Source of the DNA: Theocolax elegans
Taxonomy: Eukaryota; Arthropoda; Insecta; Hymenoptera; Cerocephalidae
Length of the DNA stretch: 64,000 bases
Assembly (NCBI GenBank): GCA_026168455.1
Contig: CM047431.1
Location: forward strand, 18,389,547 to 18,453,546
Direction of reading: 5' to 3'
Each line of letters begins with the position of its first letter. Positions within the stretch are counted from its first letter, which is position 1. This document shows positions 33,426-45,293 of this stretch, piece by piece. The notes beneath the pieces were generated by a model. The model was not told the origin of the DNA and made no database searches. It saw nothing but the letters and a program-made list of their open reading frames with translations. The translations under genes and the position numbers were made by a program.

Positions 33426-34155
33426 TATTTACAAAAACGAATACATTTGATTAATTAACAATAATTATTAATTTAGTTTTTTAGCCTATTGATTTATAAC
33501 ATTTTACTTACTACTTGTCATTGAAATCTGTATTTAACATAATATTTTAAATCGTAGTATCACTGAGTCGTCGCACTAACAATGAAAACAAGGATAATGA
33601 AAACCAATGAACTTTATTTTGTTATATGCACAAAAACTGAATAGTTTCGATGATTACCTTTATCTCCTTAAAAGCTCCATAATTCAACATTACTAATAAA
33701 ATGAATACTTAAATAGATTGAAATACCATACAAAAATTAATAACACGAAAATAAGAGCAAAAGCAGTCACGAAGAAAATATCACAGACGGTAGACTAAAT
33801 TCAATCACAGCCGATTTATATATATATATATATACAACTATAGTCATGTGTTATAACACTAACTATACCTGTATAAAAAGGCGCAATTTTTAATTCAAAT
33901 TATATGTCAATTTCACTAAATTAAATTTCCATATGTATTGTGCATGTAAATAATTAAATTAAAGATATTTTTATATTACGTCAACAATTTAAAAAAATTT
34001 TATATTATCAATTATGTCAAATATAATAAAAAAAATTTTTATTTACAAAATGTACTTATTATAAAAAAATTCAATTGACCAAAACTATGTGACAATATTT
34101 GACTAGAATTAATACTGTAAACAAAGAAAAAATAAAGAAAAAATAATCATCACAA
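33426..34155 (-). other. 3' untranslated region of the second Penelope-like element
   Basis: AT-rich, with an (AT)n run at about 33820; no gene. Confidence 0.45.
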
Positions 34156-34850
34156 TTAAATTTGGTTTTTCAGCCTACTGACAATACCATTGTAATGTTG
34201 ACTAAGTTTTTTTGTATTATCTTTTACATTTATCGCCTTTTTTTCCAACTTAATATGTACCATTTCAGATATCAGTCTTTTATTCAAATTACTTTTTCTA
34301 TCTAAAATTGAGACATCATCAAAATTAAAAGAATGATTAAATAAAGTCATATGGTCATTAATAACAAATTGAGAATCTCTTTTTTTGGTATTGAATTTAT
34401 GTTCTTTAATTTGGCATTGCAATTGCCTTTTAGTTTCCCCAACATAACTTGCATTACAATCTTTGCAGTCTATTTTATATACAACATTAGTCTCAAGATT
34501 TTTTTTGTAATTTTTTTTTTACCCCTTACAATGATATTGTCAAGACTGTTACAGATTGTTGGAATCGGTCTAATATATTGTTGTTTTATTGTGTTTTCTA
34601 TCTTTTCATAGAAACCAGGTACGAATGGTAATTTTAAAGTACCAAAATATTTTTTTCTATTTTTACTATTTTGGTCCACAGCATTACTACTACTGCTACA
34701 ATATTTAATTTGGTCCAACCTTTTCTTAACGTTTTGGTTTATGAATTTTTCCGGATAATTATTATCATATAGATATCGTTTTACAGTTTTACTGTTGGAC
34801 TTATGAAATTTATGATGGGATAATAAAATCGCTTTATCTACTAAAGTAAA
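34156..34850 (-). pseudogene. Penelope-like GIY-YIG endonuclease / RT thumb remnant
   Basis: Minus-strand coding from about 34850 (thumb region, KAILLSHHKF-like) to the stop at 34156. It includes the GIY-YIG domain with the KDCNASYVGETKRQ signature read across 34420-34490. The frame breaks within T-homopolymers at 34498-34520. The N-terminal RT is missing. Confidence 0.8.
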
Positions 34851-34879
34851 GGGGAAAAAAAAAATTTGTAACGAATAAT

Positions 34880-35560
34880 GTATTTAGCATTCACTAATGA
34901 GTCTATTTTTTAAAGCATTTACAGTCCTTTTTCCGAATTGATCAAACTTAAATTAAACGAGGAAAAAATCTGCCTCAGTACGGAACTGGAGATCATACAT
35001 TAGACGCCTATCGCAAGATGTATTGCGACGTCAGTAAGGTGTTATGCGGTTCTATGTATGAAGAAGATAACAGTCCCTCTGGCAAGTGTAGAGAAACAAT
35101 TATCTCCCTCTAGTGGTGGGAAAAACCACCAGCCAGAGTACGATGTAATCGACCCAAGTCGCGGATTTCTTTTCAAATAATGTATTTAGCATTCAGTAAT
35201 CAGTCTATTTGTGAAGGCATTTACAGTCGCACTCTGGCTGGTGGTTTTTCCCACCACTAGAGGGAGGTGACTTTCTCTACACTTGCTAGAGGGAATGTCA
35301 TCTTTTGTTATATATAAGGCCGCATAACATCTTGCTAGTGTCGCAGAACTTCTTACGATAAGCGTCTAAGGTAAGATCTCAAGTTCCTTACTGAGGAGTT
35401 TAAACTGAAGATTGAGGACAAAACGCTTATAATTTTTATTGGCGAGGGCTTGTTCTGGGAAATTCCACTAAATATACTGGACAAAGAGCAGACTTTTTTC
35501 TCGTTTAATTTAAGTTTGATCGATTTGGAAAAATTACTGTAAATGCCTTCAAAAATTTGT
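34880..35560. repeat. Fold-back repeat
   Basis: About 34905-35145 is the imperfect reverse complement of about 35229-35550. The block around gtggtgggaaaaaccacc (35115-35132) and its mirror at 35243-35262 is best conserved. A direct repeat (aataatgtatttagcattca) also occurs at 34876 and 35177. atttgtaacg sits at both outer edges, so the ends may be a target duplication. Confidence 0.8.
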
Positions 35561-36932
35561 AACGCTTCCGTTGGGGATCAAAACGGAGGTGTTAAAATAA
35601 AGAATATACTGTAGCAGGTTCTTTTTGAAAGGAGATAGAATTTATTAAAATGACTTAAAATACGATCGCTAGTCACCGTCCGAGTAACAAAGAACACACG
35701 CACACTCATATCACGCGAGGAGACGCACTGAGGGTCTTGCACTCACCGTAGGTCACGCGCTGGCGTACCGCATACCACGTTGTGCATATTGCTTGCTGAA
35801 CATCCAAAACGAGAGAAAGTAGATAAATACGCATGGACACTCACGCTGCGACCACTGCCGCTCGCATAGCGAAATTAAAATAAAAAATTAAATAAATAAA
35901 TTTTGTAACGGGGTGGGTACTGGGGAACGTAAAGCCCTGGTCAGGCCCAGTCTGTCCCAACTTACCAACCTTAAGTGTACAGTCCCACGATGTGGCCGGG
36001 AATCACTTTGATTCCCGTGCAATGCCTTTAACAACGTCAAACACCTCGTTTGACTTTAATATTGTGTGTTGGGCCCTATGCCTAAAACTGCCAACTAGGA
36101 TAAACACCGGAGAGGGCGGTATTCGTGGGATAGGACTATGACCGGTAAAAACGTTATCAACAATCGATATATTAAGTTAATCGGCGAGAAAGATCGTCTC
36201 GCCGAGTCAATTTATTAAATAAACAATCACAAGATAATAAATTAACAATTAACAATTCAAGGGGAGTCGTACCGATGACTAACTCTTATTAACAGACGAG
36301 AAATCAGCAACCGATCCGGGAATGATCGGCTACGTAACCTGATGGCTATACGTCACAGGGTGTGACGTATGTATCTCTCGTGAAGTGGCTCCCGCGAACC
36401 ACCGACCTGACTACTCGGGCGGGATTTGTCACGAGTGGGGGAAAAAGAGGAACGCTTCTTCTCCTGAACCGTACCAGGTAAATCGGAATACTATCAACGG
36501 GACACGCGGGTCCAATGTGGTGCACCACTCACCTTTGTATTCCCGGGACACTACTCGAAATACGTTAAAACGGCGGGAACGGCCGCGCGTGCTCTCCCCG
36601 TCAATCTCTCTTTCTCACTCACTCCTTTGGGCGTACTGGCCCCAATCTTCCGCCTTTTCCGTGGACGGAATCCGGAGTGGTGGAGGCGTACGGCTTTGCT
36701 AGACGTGTTGGGTCGTGTGGGGGAAACCTATCCGCACCCACACCGTATCACACACAAACACACTTCTCCGATAAAACACGATCAAAGAGACCCTTATCTC
36801 GGCCTATAATGACACCGTGCGCGCGCTATATCGGTACTGCCAGCTTGGTGCGCACGATTCTCGCGCGTTCATGCGCGCGCCGCGCTGTATATCCTCTTTC
36901 ACGTTGCTCACCTGATTGGTAACTCGCTTAGA
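35561..36932. other. GC-richer block, unassigned (possible decayed LTR)
   Basis: The block is clearly higher in GC than its surroundings and has CpG-rich stretches and promoter-like TATA variants. Frames of 60-105 codons show no domain. A decayed LTR or element leader is possible, but I could not find paired ends. Confidence 0.4.
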
Positions 36933-37035
36933 CAGGGTTGCCAGATGGCGATTTTTTCTCTTTGTTGCTCTCGCTTAATAAACATCAATATACGTAAGAG
37001 AGAAAAGGAGAAAAAATCGCCAACTGGTCACTCTG
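36933..37035. mobile_element. hAT-like MITE, 103 bp (independent insertion)
   Basis: Same element as at 20597, with a few substitutions. It is flanked by a different perfect 8-bp target duplication, CGCTTAGA (36925-36932 and 37036-37043), which proves independent transposition. Confidence 0.92.
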
Positions 37036-37405
37036 CGCTTAGATGCTTTAGTTCTTAATAGTTTACTAGCAACAATTCCTCGGTCGCTAACGCTTCCTTG
37101 GTCGAAATTACACTAAATATATACTTATTTTTTATATTTTTTTAAAATTTATAATTTTACAATTTAATTGAATAAAAATGTAAAATATAATATAATGTGT
37201 AATTAATTAACCTAGTATTCAGTTACAAACAATTTTTTTTAGTCAATAAAATAAAAATAACACTGTATTATATTTACAACATTGTATATACTTATTTACT
37301 CTTAGTCAATTACACAAGAGTTTATAGACACTGAGCGTATTTCTACATAATACTGAAACAATTAAAAAAAATCAAAAATAATCGACATGATAAAACTTAC
37401 ACTAG
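37036..37405. other. AT-rich spacer
   Basis: Nothing recognisable up to the start of the retrovirus LTR. Confidence 0.5.
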
Positions 37406-38176
37406 TGTCGCGTCATGATAGACGCAACGTACACACATGCGCGTACACATACACACACACATACGCACACACACATACGCACACACGTGCGCACACATTT
37501 AATACGTAAAGTAGGATGTCCTCGTCAAAGACAGGAACCGCCTTGAAAAATTCTAGCCAATAACTTAATTAACTTAATTAGGTCACGCATGACAAAGAAT
37601 AAATTAATTAAGTAAATGAACAATATTTGATTGGTCAAGAGGAACCAAAACTCCACCCCAAACCCTTGATATAAATAGGGATGTCGCGCAGGGGTGTGCG
37701 CTCTTGCTCTTTAGTCTTTTCTCAAGTAAGGTAAACTCCTGTATCCAAAACTTAACGCGAAATAAAGCAAGAAATCGAAAGTCATTGTTCAGTATCTTTA
37801 AACCTTCAAACACCAGTCTTTTTCCTATTCCCTTTAAAATCCAAATTAGTCTATACCGCATTTCTATTGTAAGGGAGTCTCTGTATCGAGGATCAACGAG
37901 AGCGAGAAAGACAGCCGAGCAGTTGCAGCCACCGGTCAACCGTAGATCTCCCGCCCGATAAGGTTGGTTGTTTTCCTTTCCTCGCCTTCACTCATTGTTG
38001 CACCTCGGGCTTACCCATGCACGTAAATTTCGGAAGGGTCTATGACCTGTGCTATACCGAGGAGAATTGCCACCCATCCTTGACGCTATACGCGTACTAA
38101 AACGGGAAACTTCTATTTTTAATTTAAATTCAGTCTATTTAATTTTTCTACGTTACGTCTACCCTAGGACGTAACA
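37406..38176 (+). repeat. 5' LTR of the endogenous retrovirus (771 bp)
   Basis: It matches 52376-53116 over its length. It contains a CA/CG-rich microsatellite (37430-37500), a TATA box and an AATAAA signal (37761-37766). A donor-like AAG|GTAAAC lies near 37731. The open frames inside occur in both LTRs and are not genes. Confidence 0.95.
37670..37678 (+). promoter_or_regulatory. LTR TATA box
   Basis: tataaatag precedes a T/C-rich stretch (gctcttgctctttagtc) by about 25 bp and the AATAAA by 90 bp, fitting a U3/R promoter. The same box is in the 3' LTR at 52610-52618. Confidence 0.8.
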
Positions 38177-38178
38177 AG

Positions 38179-38191
38179 TGGGGGCTCGTCC
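38179..38191 (+). other. Primer binding site, tRNA-Pro type
   Basis: tgggggctcgtcc, two bases after the LTR, is complementary to the 3' 13 nt of tRNA-Pro, the primer used by many vertebrate gammaretroviruses. Pairing stops after 13 nt rather than 18. Confidence 0.7.
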
Positions 38192-38241
38192 TAAAAATTA
38201 AACAAGGATTAGAGCAATTGTCTTCCTTATTAGCACAGATC

Positions 38242-39930
38242 ATGGGTACCAATGAAAAAGAGAATTCTCGAAATAAAGACGCGGCTTCAATTTTGCTTAA
38301 GCAGGCGCTTAAAATAAATCCAGATTTTTGTGTTGAAAATCCGGACAAATCTTTAGCTAGTTTGTTAAAATTTTTTAAAGATAGGCATGATAGCGGGATC
38401 CATTTGTCAGATGAAGCGGTAGGCCTCGATAAAAATATACTTATAATAATTGACTTGTTAAAGGAATTCGTAGACAAAAAAGATATAATAGAATTTTGCG
38501 AAGATAAGTATCTAATTGAAGCTTTAGGCGATTTTATAGAAAAAAGAGTAAATCCAAAATTAATAATCGATTGTATTATCGGAAACTTAGAAGCAAAAAC
38601 AAAAGTAGAAGTAAATGGGATAGGTTTTAAACCCGAACTAACAGACGATAACACAACCTATTTTTCGGCAGAAAATACAACAATTAAAAATGCAAAAACT
38701 TCAGAACAACAAATAAAACCCGAAATTGTTAAACGGGATAATAATATCAGATTTACTACAAGCACAACAATTTTACCAAATAACTGTAATAATATTAATT
38801 TAGTATCGGAGAGATTGCCAAGATTAAATTCGTATTTAAGAAACTCAACCTTGGGACAAGTGAGGCCCCTTTCTATAAAAGACGCACTTGAATTAATTCC
38901 AAAATATAATGGGGTAAATATTCCATTGAGTCAATTTGTTGACGGATGTAGGGAAGCTTGCAACATAATACATGAACAATATGAACCGGACCTCGCCAAA
39001 TTAATTAAAATGAGATTATATGGAGAAGCATTAAAGAGTGCAGCAAAAAAAAGTTTTGAATCGATTGAAGATATTGCAAATTTTTTTGATAGTATTTTTG
39101 GGTCTGCGAAATCTTATCATCAATTACACGGTGAATTAGCTAATGTAAAACAGAAAAGGGAAGAGAGTGTCGTAGTTTTTTCAAACAGGGTTAGATCCAT
39201 CGGGCAAGAAATCACTGAAGCAGCTCGAAGAGAAAAAAGATTAACTAATAATTTTAATCGATCTTTAGAAAATGATTTAGTAAAATTTTTTATTCGCGGT
39301 TTACATTGGGTAATAAAAGCACGAATGGGCCAAGTGTGTAAATTGGATGAAGCTACTGCAGAAGCTATAGAAATCGAAAGAGATTTTGCATGCTATGAAG
39401 TAGAAGAGTTAAATGAAACAATTAAAGTCATAACAGAAAATAAAAATCCTATACAAAGAGTCCATTTTGCCGAGACTAAATATACCGATAAATGCCAACT
39501 TTGCGGGAGACAGGGCCACCTGGCACCGAAATGCTGGCATTTAGAAAAAATGAGACAACCCCAAGCCAGGGAAAGATGGCCTACGACTGACTGGGCGGAG
39601 TCTCGAGAGTCACGCAGACCGCAACAATGGCCAGGTGAAAAACGGACTAATGAATTTAAGCAGCAAGAAAATCAATATGTTCGTCGCCAAAATGCAACCT
39701 TCCCAAAACAAAATTATACAAATACAGAAAGGATATGCCGATACTGCAAAAAAGAGGGTCATATTATAGAAGAATGTAGAAAACGGGAATTTAATAATCG
39801 AAATCGAGAAAACCGATCGGAAAACGAAAATGGTCTCCGACAACAGGGCGCGAGACGAGAGACCGAGTACACGAGGCGCCCGAGTTACAAAAAACAGGAA
39901 CCCACATCATCAAAAGATATGTTCGATTAA
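38242..39930 (+). CDS. gag: Gag polyprotein of the endogenous retrovirus
   Basis: The intact frame is about 562 codons from the first ATG (38242; the open frame starts 24 nt earlier with TTG). The N-terminal region is charged and Asn/Lys-rich. A capsid-like region spans about 38860-39420 (…FVDGCREACN…, VFSNRVRSIGQE, FFIRGLHWVIKARMG). Two CCHC zinc knuckles follow: CQLCGRQGHLAPKC (about 39490) and CRYCKKEGHIIEEC (about 39737). A basic tail precedes the TAA at 39928-39930. The pol frame (-1) overlaps the last 136 nt; a run of six A (39889-39894, codons AAA AAA) is the most likely slip site but is not a canonical heptamer. Unlike pol, this gene is undamaged. Confidence 0.9.
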   Translation: MGTNEKENSRNKDAASILLKQALKINPDFCVENPDKSLASLLKFFKDRHDSGIHLSDEAVGLDKNILIIIDLLKEFVDKKDIIEFCEDKYLIEALGDFIEKRVNPKLIIDCIIGNLEAKTKVEVNGIGFKPELTDDNTTYFSAENTTIKNAKTSEQQIKPEIVKRDNNIRFTTSTTILPNNCNNINLVSERLPRLNSYLRNSTLGQVRPLSIKDALELIPKYNGVNIPLSQFVDGCREACNIIHEQYEPDLAKLIKMRLYGEALKSAAKKSFESIEDIANFFDSIFGSAKSYHQLHGELANVKQKREESVVVFSNRVRSIGQEITEAARREKRLTNNFNRSLENDLVKFFIRGLHWVIKARMGQVCKLDEATAEAIEIERDFACYEVEELNETIKVITENKNPIQRVHFAETKYTDKCQLCGRQGHLAPKCWHLEKMRQPQARERWPTTDWAESRESRRPQQWPGEKRTNEFKQQENQYVRRQNATFPKQNYTNTERICRYCKKEGHIIEECRKREFNNRNRENRSENENGLRQQGARRETEYTRRPSYKKQEPTSSKDMFD

Positions 39931-41720
39931 GTAAAAATTGGAAGTCGCCAATTATTAAACTTAAAAATCCGAGAAGCAACGAGGAAATAACTCTTATTTT
40001 AGATTCAGGAGCAGGTCCCAATTTACTAAAATTACGAAACATACCAAAAGACGAAAATATTAATAAAAATGAAATATTAGAATTAAAAGGAATCACGGAA
40101 GAAAGTATTTACACTTTAGGCAAAGTTGACATCAATTTTCCAAAGTTTGACATCGAATTCCATATAATAAATGACAACGTGCCTATAATCGAAGATGGTT
40201 TACTGGGAAGCGATTTTTTCTGTCAATTAGGTGCAAAAATTGATTATGCGAAAAGAATGTTAAGAGTTGTAGACGTCTGTATCCCTTTTGTAGAAGAAAA
40301 CATATTATTGATCGAAACAAAGGAAAGGTATGAAGACCCGACGATTAATGTCATAGAAAAACGTAACAGTATATTGAACGAGAGAACGGGAACGCGTAAG
40401 GGAATTTCCGCTAACCCTATGAGTGTCAATGCAAGAGAGGGTGAGGAAGTCGTAAAACATATCACACAGGTAATAAAACCACCTAAAAGGAATTCGTTTG
40501 GGGAAACAGGAAAAACAAATTATGCTAATGAAAATTTTCAACGAAGGGAGGTGTCGACCCGAGAGGTCGATCATATTAATGAGAAAGTATATCTTGTAGA
40601 AGAGACGCGAATTCGAGGACATATAAGCCCATCGCGTAAGCAAGAGTCAATCCTAATTAAATCTCAAAGTCAGGACCCACCGGGTAGTCGAAATCAATTA
40701 AAAAATCAGAAAGATATTCAAATTCGATCTCAATGTAAAAATAAATTGGAAATACAAGATCCCAAGCGAAATCAAAATCAAATTCCAATTCAAAATCGAA
40801 ATCTAAATCAAAATGCAAGTTTAAATGAAATTCAATATCAAATTCTAAATCAAAATTCAAATTCAAATGAAATTCAAAATCAAATTCTAAATCAAAATTC
40901 AAATTCAAATGAAATTCAAAATCAAATTCTAAATCAAAATTCAAATTCAAATGAAATTCAAAATCAAATTCTAAATCAAAATTCAAATTCAAATGAAATT
41001 CAAAATCAAATTCTAAATCAAAATGCAAATTCAAATGAAATTCAAAATCAAGATCATAGTTCAAGTTCAAATTTAATTCAAAAACAAATTCTAAATCAAA
41101 ATTCAAGTTCAAATGAAATTCAAAATCAAACTCAAAATCTAAAATCGAGTTCAAAGGTAACTGAATATCGAAGTCTAAATGAAATTCCAAGCCTAAATCA
41201 AGTCTTACGTACGAAGGCAGTATGTAAGCCTAATGTATGTAAATTAATCGAACAAGGAAACGAAGAGACAAGTCAAGAAATTAAAATCATTAAGAAATTA
41301 GAAACAAATACCAAATCGAACCCAGTAATAAGGGAGAACGATGAAGAATACTTTAATCATGAAATTAATAAAGAAAGATTGCAAAAGCACTCCTCAAATA
41401 AAAAAAATAATCTCTTAAATGAACTCGAAAGTGAGGCAACTAATAAATCAAGCGCGCACCCAAATCCAAGAAACGAGAACGAAATAAGTAATGAAAAATA
41501 TTCTAATTTTGAGATAAAGAGAAAAGATATGGTAGGTCTCGATAATAATACAAAAAATAAAAAGGCACTAGCACAAAATGAAAATGTAGACGCAAACGAA
41601 TTCGATGAAGAAAGGTTGTTAATTTCGACACGCATGTTACAAAAAATTCTAGAGGAAGGTTTAATGAATAATGGAATTCTGTGGAATAATAACCAAGACA
41701 TGGAAATGATTAATAAGTAA
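39795..41720 (+). pseudogene. Pol part 1: retropepsin plus long repetitive spacer
   Basis: It is open from 39795 in the -1 frame relative to gag. The protease has the active site ILDSGAGPNLL (around 39997-40029) and the flap-distal GLLGSDFF (40197-40220). After the protease comes an unusual spacer of more than 400 residues, Asn/Gln/Ser/Glu/Lys-rich, with an in-frame 42-bp minisatellite. The frame stops at 41718-41720 without reaching RT; the RT continues in the +1 frame, so one frameshift around 41700 separates them. Whether the protease is still made depends only on the gag/pol frameshift. Confidence 0.82.
40770..41160 (+). repeat. 42-bp in-frame minisatellite coding 14-residue repeats
   Basis: About five good copies (about 40842-41051) with degenerate flanking copies encode a repeated NQNSNSNEIQNQIL-type unit. 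The 42-bp length keeps the reading frame. Confidence 0.9.
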
Positions 41721-41832
41721 TCTACTAATGGAAATAAAGTATCATGACAACTCAACAAATAACTCAAAGGAATTAAGAGAAAATCTAAATAAATTAGGAA
41801 ATTATGTAAAACTACATGCCTTTGGGGGATAA

Positions 41833-44800
41833 TCTCATAAAAATGTTATTAAAGATACATTAGAGAGTTTACTTAAATTAAGAATTAATTTAAAAGGAAA
41901 AGGCGGAAAGAAACTAAAAGGTAGTCATAAAGTTTATCGCTTAGCATGTGTCATACCAAAAGGGAGAGCGGAAAAGGTAAAATCATTACTACGACTTGAC
42001 CATTTGGCTGCTGATGAAAGAGAAGAAATAGAAAAATTAATTGAGAAATATAGCGACATCTTTTACCTTCCGGGTGAAAAATTAACAGCAACACATATTT
42101 TAAAACTAACAATCCCAACAACGGATGATGTACCAATAACTTCGAAACAATACCGATTACCTCCGGTACATAAAGAAGAAATAGCAAGACAAGTGCAAGA
42201 CTTATTAAAAGACGGCATTATCGAACCATCTACCTCATCGTACTCAAGCCCTTGTTTTCTAGTTCCTAAGAAAGAGGACATACAAAGACGCAAGCAATAC
42301 AGAATGGTGATCGACTATCGCAAATTAAATGCGAAAACTTTAGACGACCAATTTCCGCTACCGAATATAACTGAAATAATAGACCAATTGGGCGGATCAA
42401 AAAAATTCTCAACTTTTGATCTGAAGGCTTCGTATCATCAAATAGAAATTGACGAACGAGACCGTCACAAAACCGCGTTTGTTACAAACGGAGATTTGTA
42501 CCATTTTAACCGAGGAAGCTTTGGACTACGAACAATGCCGGCTACATTCTCAAGAGCACTTTCAATTGCACTCGCTGGACTTATCAATAAAGAACTTTTT
42601 TGCTTTATTGATGATATTATATGTTATTCGGAGACTCTACAAGAGCATATTAAAAGATTAGAGAATTTATTTCTTAGATTGCGAAAAGCGGTTTTAAAAT
42701 TACAACCAGAGAAATGTGAATTTTTTAAAAAAACAGTTACATATTTAGGTCATGTTATTAGTGCAGAAGGAATTAAAACAGATTCGCGGAAAATTGAAGC
42801 TGTACGAAAATTTCCACGCCCTCAAAATGCTAAAAATATCAAGCAATTTTTGGGTTTAGCGGGCTACTATAGAAGATTTATTTATCAATTTTCAAAAATT
42901 GCAAAACCTTTAACGGATTTATTAAAAAAGGACGTTCAATTTAAATGGTCAGAAGAAACAGAAAAGGCATTTGAGACATTACGCATTAGGTTATGCGAAA
43001 AACCGGTATTAATTTTTCCAAATTTCGAAATTACTTTCAATCTAACGACCGACGCTTCGGGATATGCAATTGCTGGAGTCTTAAGTCAGGGTGAGATAGG
43101 GAAAGATCAACCCGTTGCATACGTCTCTCGAGTTCTTTCGGATGTTGAAAAACGTTGGGACACGTTTAACAAAGAAGGACTAGCAATAATATTTTGCATT
43201 AAGCATTTCCGACCGTATTTATTTGGACGAAAATTTTATCTTATAACAGACCATAAACCACTGGTATGGTTACAAACGCATAAGGAGCCGAACTCACGAG
43301 TTACGCGATGGCGTCTTATGCTCGCGGAGTACGATTTCGAAATTAAATACCGACCGGGTCGTTTAAATGTAGCAGACGCACTGTCTAGAAACCCCATAGA
43401 CAAGGTCCTAGTTATTACGAGAAGCAAGGCAATAGCGGCAAGTAATGAGCCCGAGTCTAGCCTAGTTGAACCACCGCGGGGTATGACCACGAGAGCGAAG
43501 GCGGGTCGCCAGGTAGGCCAGCGATATTTAGACGCGATAGAGGCTCTATGCCCGCAAAGGGGAAGAAGAAACGAGAGGCGAGCGAACGAACGATCACCGG
43601 ACCGTGGAGAAGGAACGCACGACGATACGGAGGTGGAAACTTTCGAGCCGGAACCCCTCGTTCACTCGGAAAATGCGCGGTTACGCTTACATGAAGATCT
43701 TGATCATGTTAATGAATCATTACTTGAAAACGATCCGCAATTCAGTCCTGATCAAATAAACGAAGAGACGTCGATCTATGAAGAACAATTTAATGAAATT
43801 AACGATAAACAAGTAATTATTACATGCAGAGAAAAATTATTTATGCGTAAGGACAATTATATGTATTTTGTTACTACAACAGGAGAACCATGCGACGATG
43901 GAGCTTCGCAATTAAAACTACAGAATAAATTACCAAGATTCAAGGAAATGCAGGTTGGAATACCGGTTTTGATAAATGTAAACACAAAAATTCATATAGC
44001 ATTACCGATACGAACAGAATCGTTAATCGGGCTAAGTGGAATTGATAATAACCTAAATTTATTATGCGAAAATCTATATTTAACTTTAGATACAATACAG
44101 ATAAAATCAATAAGTATAGCGAAAACCGATAGAATTGAAAATTTAGAGTGGGAATTAGTTTTAGAAAAACTAAAAGGAGTTTTTAGTCAAAGCACGGTAA
44201 AATTAATTGTTTGTTTAGGTCTAATACGATATCCGACACTAGACGATCGAATTCCGATTATAGAAGAAGCTCATTGTTCGGCTATAGGAGGACATAGAGG
44301 TGTCACAAAAACCTATAACCGTATTAAACAAAATTATAACTGGGAGAATTTAAAGATAGAGGTACAAGATTTTATAAGAAAATGTTTGAATTGCCAATTA
44401 AAAAAATTGGTTAGGGTTAAAACTAGAGCTCCAATGGTTATTACAAACTCGGGAACGCACGCTATGGACCGAATAAGTATGGATATTGTTGGTCCCCTAT
44501 GCAAAACCAATCGGGGAAACGAGTACATTTTAACCTTCCAAGACTTATTAACTAAATTCGCATTAGCTGAGCCCTTGGCGCGAATTTCGGCCATGGATGT
44601 AGCGAATGGTTTAATAAGAAAAGTCATATGCATATTTGGCGCACCTCGAATAATCCTTACGGATCAAGGTACGAATTTCATGAGTAAATTAATGAAAATA
44701 ATAGCAAAAATATTTAGAATTAAACAAACTAAAACCACGGCGTTCCACCCACAATCAAACGGTGGACTTGAGCGATCGCACTCAAGTCTCATTGAATACT

Positions 44801-45003
44801 TGAAATTTTTTGTACATAGTAATCGAAAGAATGGGACGATTATCTGGATTTGGCTACCTTTAATTTTAACACGGGAATTAGTGAGTCTACATGGCATACG
44901 CCGTTTGAACTCGTGTTCGGCCGACTGGCAGGCACACCCTCGAACGCACCGGTCGAAACAGAAGACCTGGCGCCTACATACAAAGGTTATCTTGAAGATT
45001 TAG
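41833..45003 (+). pseudogene. Pol part 2: RT, RNase H, integrase (frame-broken)
   Basis: The frame is open after an in-frame TAA at 41830-41832, itself inside pol-like sequence that begins near 41730. Residues counted from 42004: RT with D139 region (FDLKASYHQI) and FIDD at 201-204, a variant of YxDD; RNase H with D350, E391, D416; integrase zinc domain H757, H764, C794, C797; DDE core D827, D887, E923 with 35-residue D-E spacing. All catalytic residues are present. The frame is lost near 44830 by an apparent one-base deletion; the true continuation is in another frame (44832-45293). The 41830 stop and the frameshifts make this copy unable to produce full Pol. Confidence 0.9.
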
Positions 45004-45293
45004 TCAAGCGCCTAAACAGTCTACAAAACATAGCCCAACAAAACCTTTTAAAGGCAAAACTTCGAGCCAAGAAATACTACGATCGTAAGGTAAACGTTTT
45101 AACACTACAAATCGGTGATTACGTATGGCTGCAAAAGGGGCCAAAACCTAAGAAATTTGACGATCAATACTAGGGTCCATTTTTAGTTCTAGACGTTTCC
45201 GACAATGGGAATGTAAAAATTCAAATAAATGGAAATAAAAATAAAATAGTGCACATAAATCGCTTACGCAAATCGCATATTGAAACCGAATAA
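44832..45293 (+). pseudogene. Pol part 3: integrase C-terminal region
   Basis: It continues the integrase in the shifted frame: HTPFELVFGR, then a helical segment ending KKYYDRKVN, a GDYVWLQKGP motif and an SH3-like end (KIVHINRLRKSHIE), the normal end of Gypsy integrases. A TAG at 45171-45173 interrupts it; the natural stop is 45291-45293. Confidence 0.85.

Larger units (their letters stand above)
33345..34850 (-). mobile_element. Second Penelope-like element, 5'-truncated
   Basis: It has the same 3' sequence type as the element at 16105, with a hammerhead-like motif and the phrase ggcgacgtttcgatg. Upstream on the minus strand is a GIY-YIG coding remnant. It is cut off near 34850 within the RT thumb region, next to a fold-back repeat. 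Sequence divergence from the first copy is large (the coding parts match at protein rather than DNA level), so they are different families or old copies. Confidence 0.8.

Noticed and set aside
35561..36932. Solo LTR
   Set aside because: GC-rich and promoter-like, but no paired TG…CA ends with target duplication could be found.
40657..41190. 177-codon antisense frame rich in Phe/Asp/Leu
   Set aside because: It is the antisense of the 42-bp minisatellite in pol and arises from the repeat.
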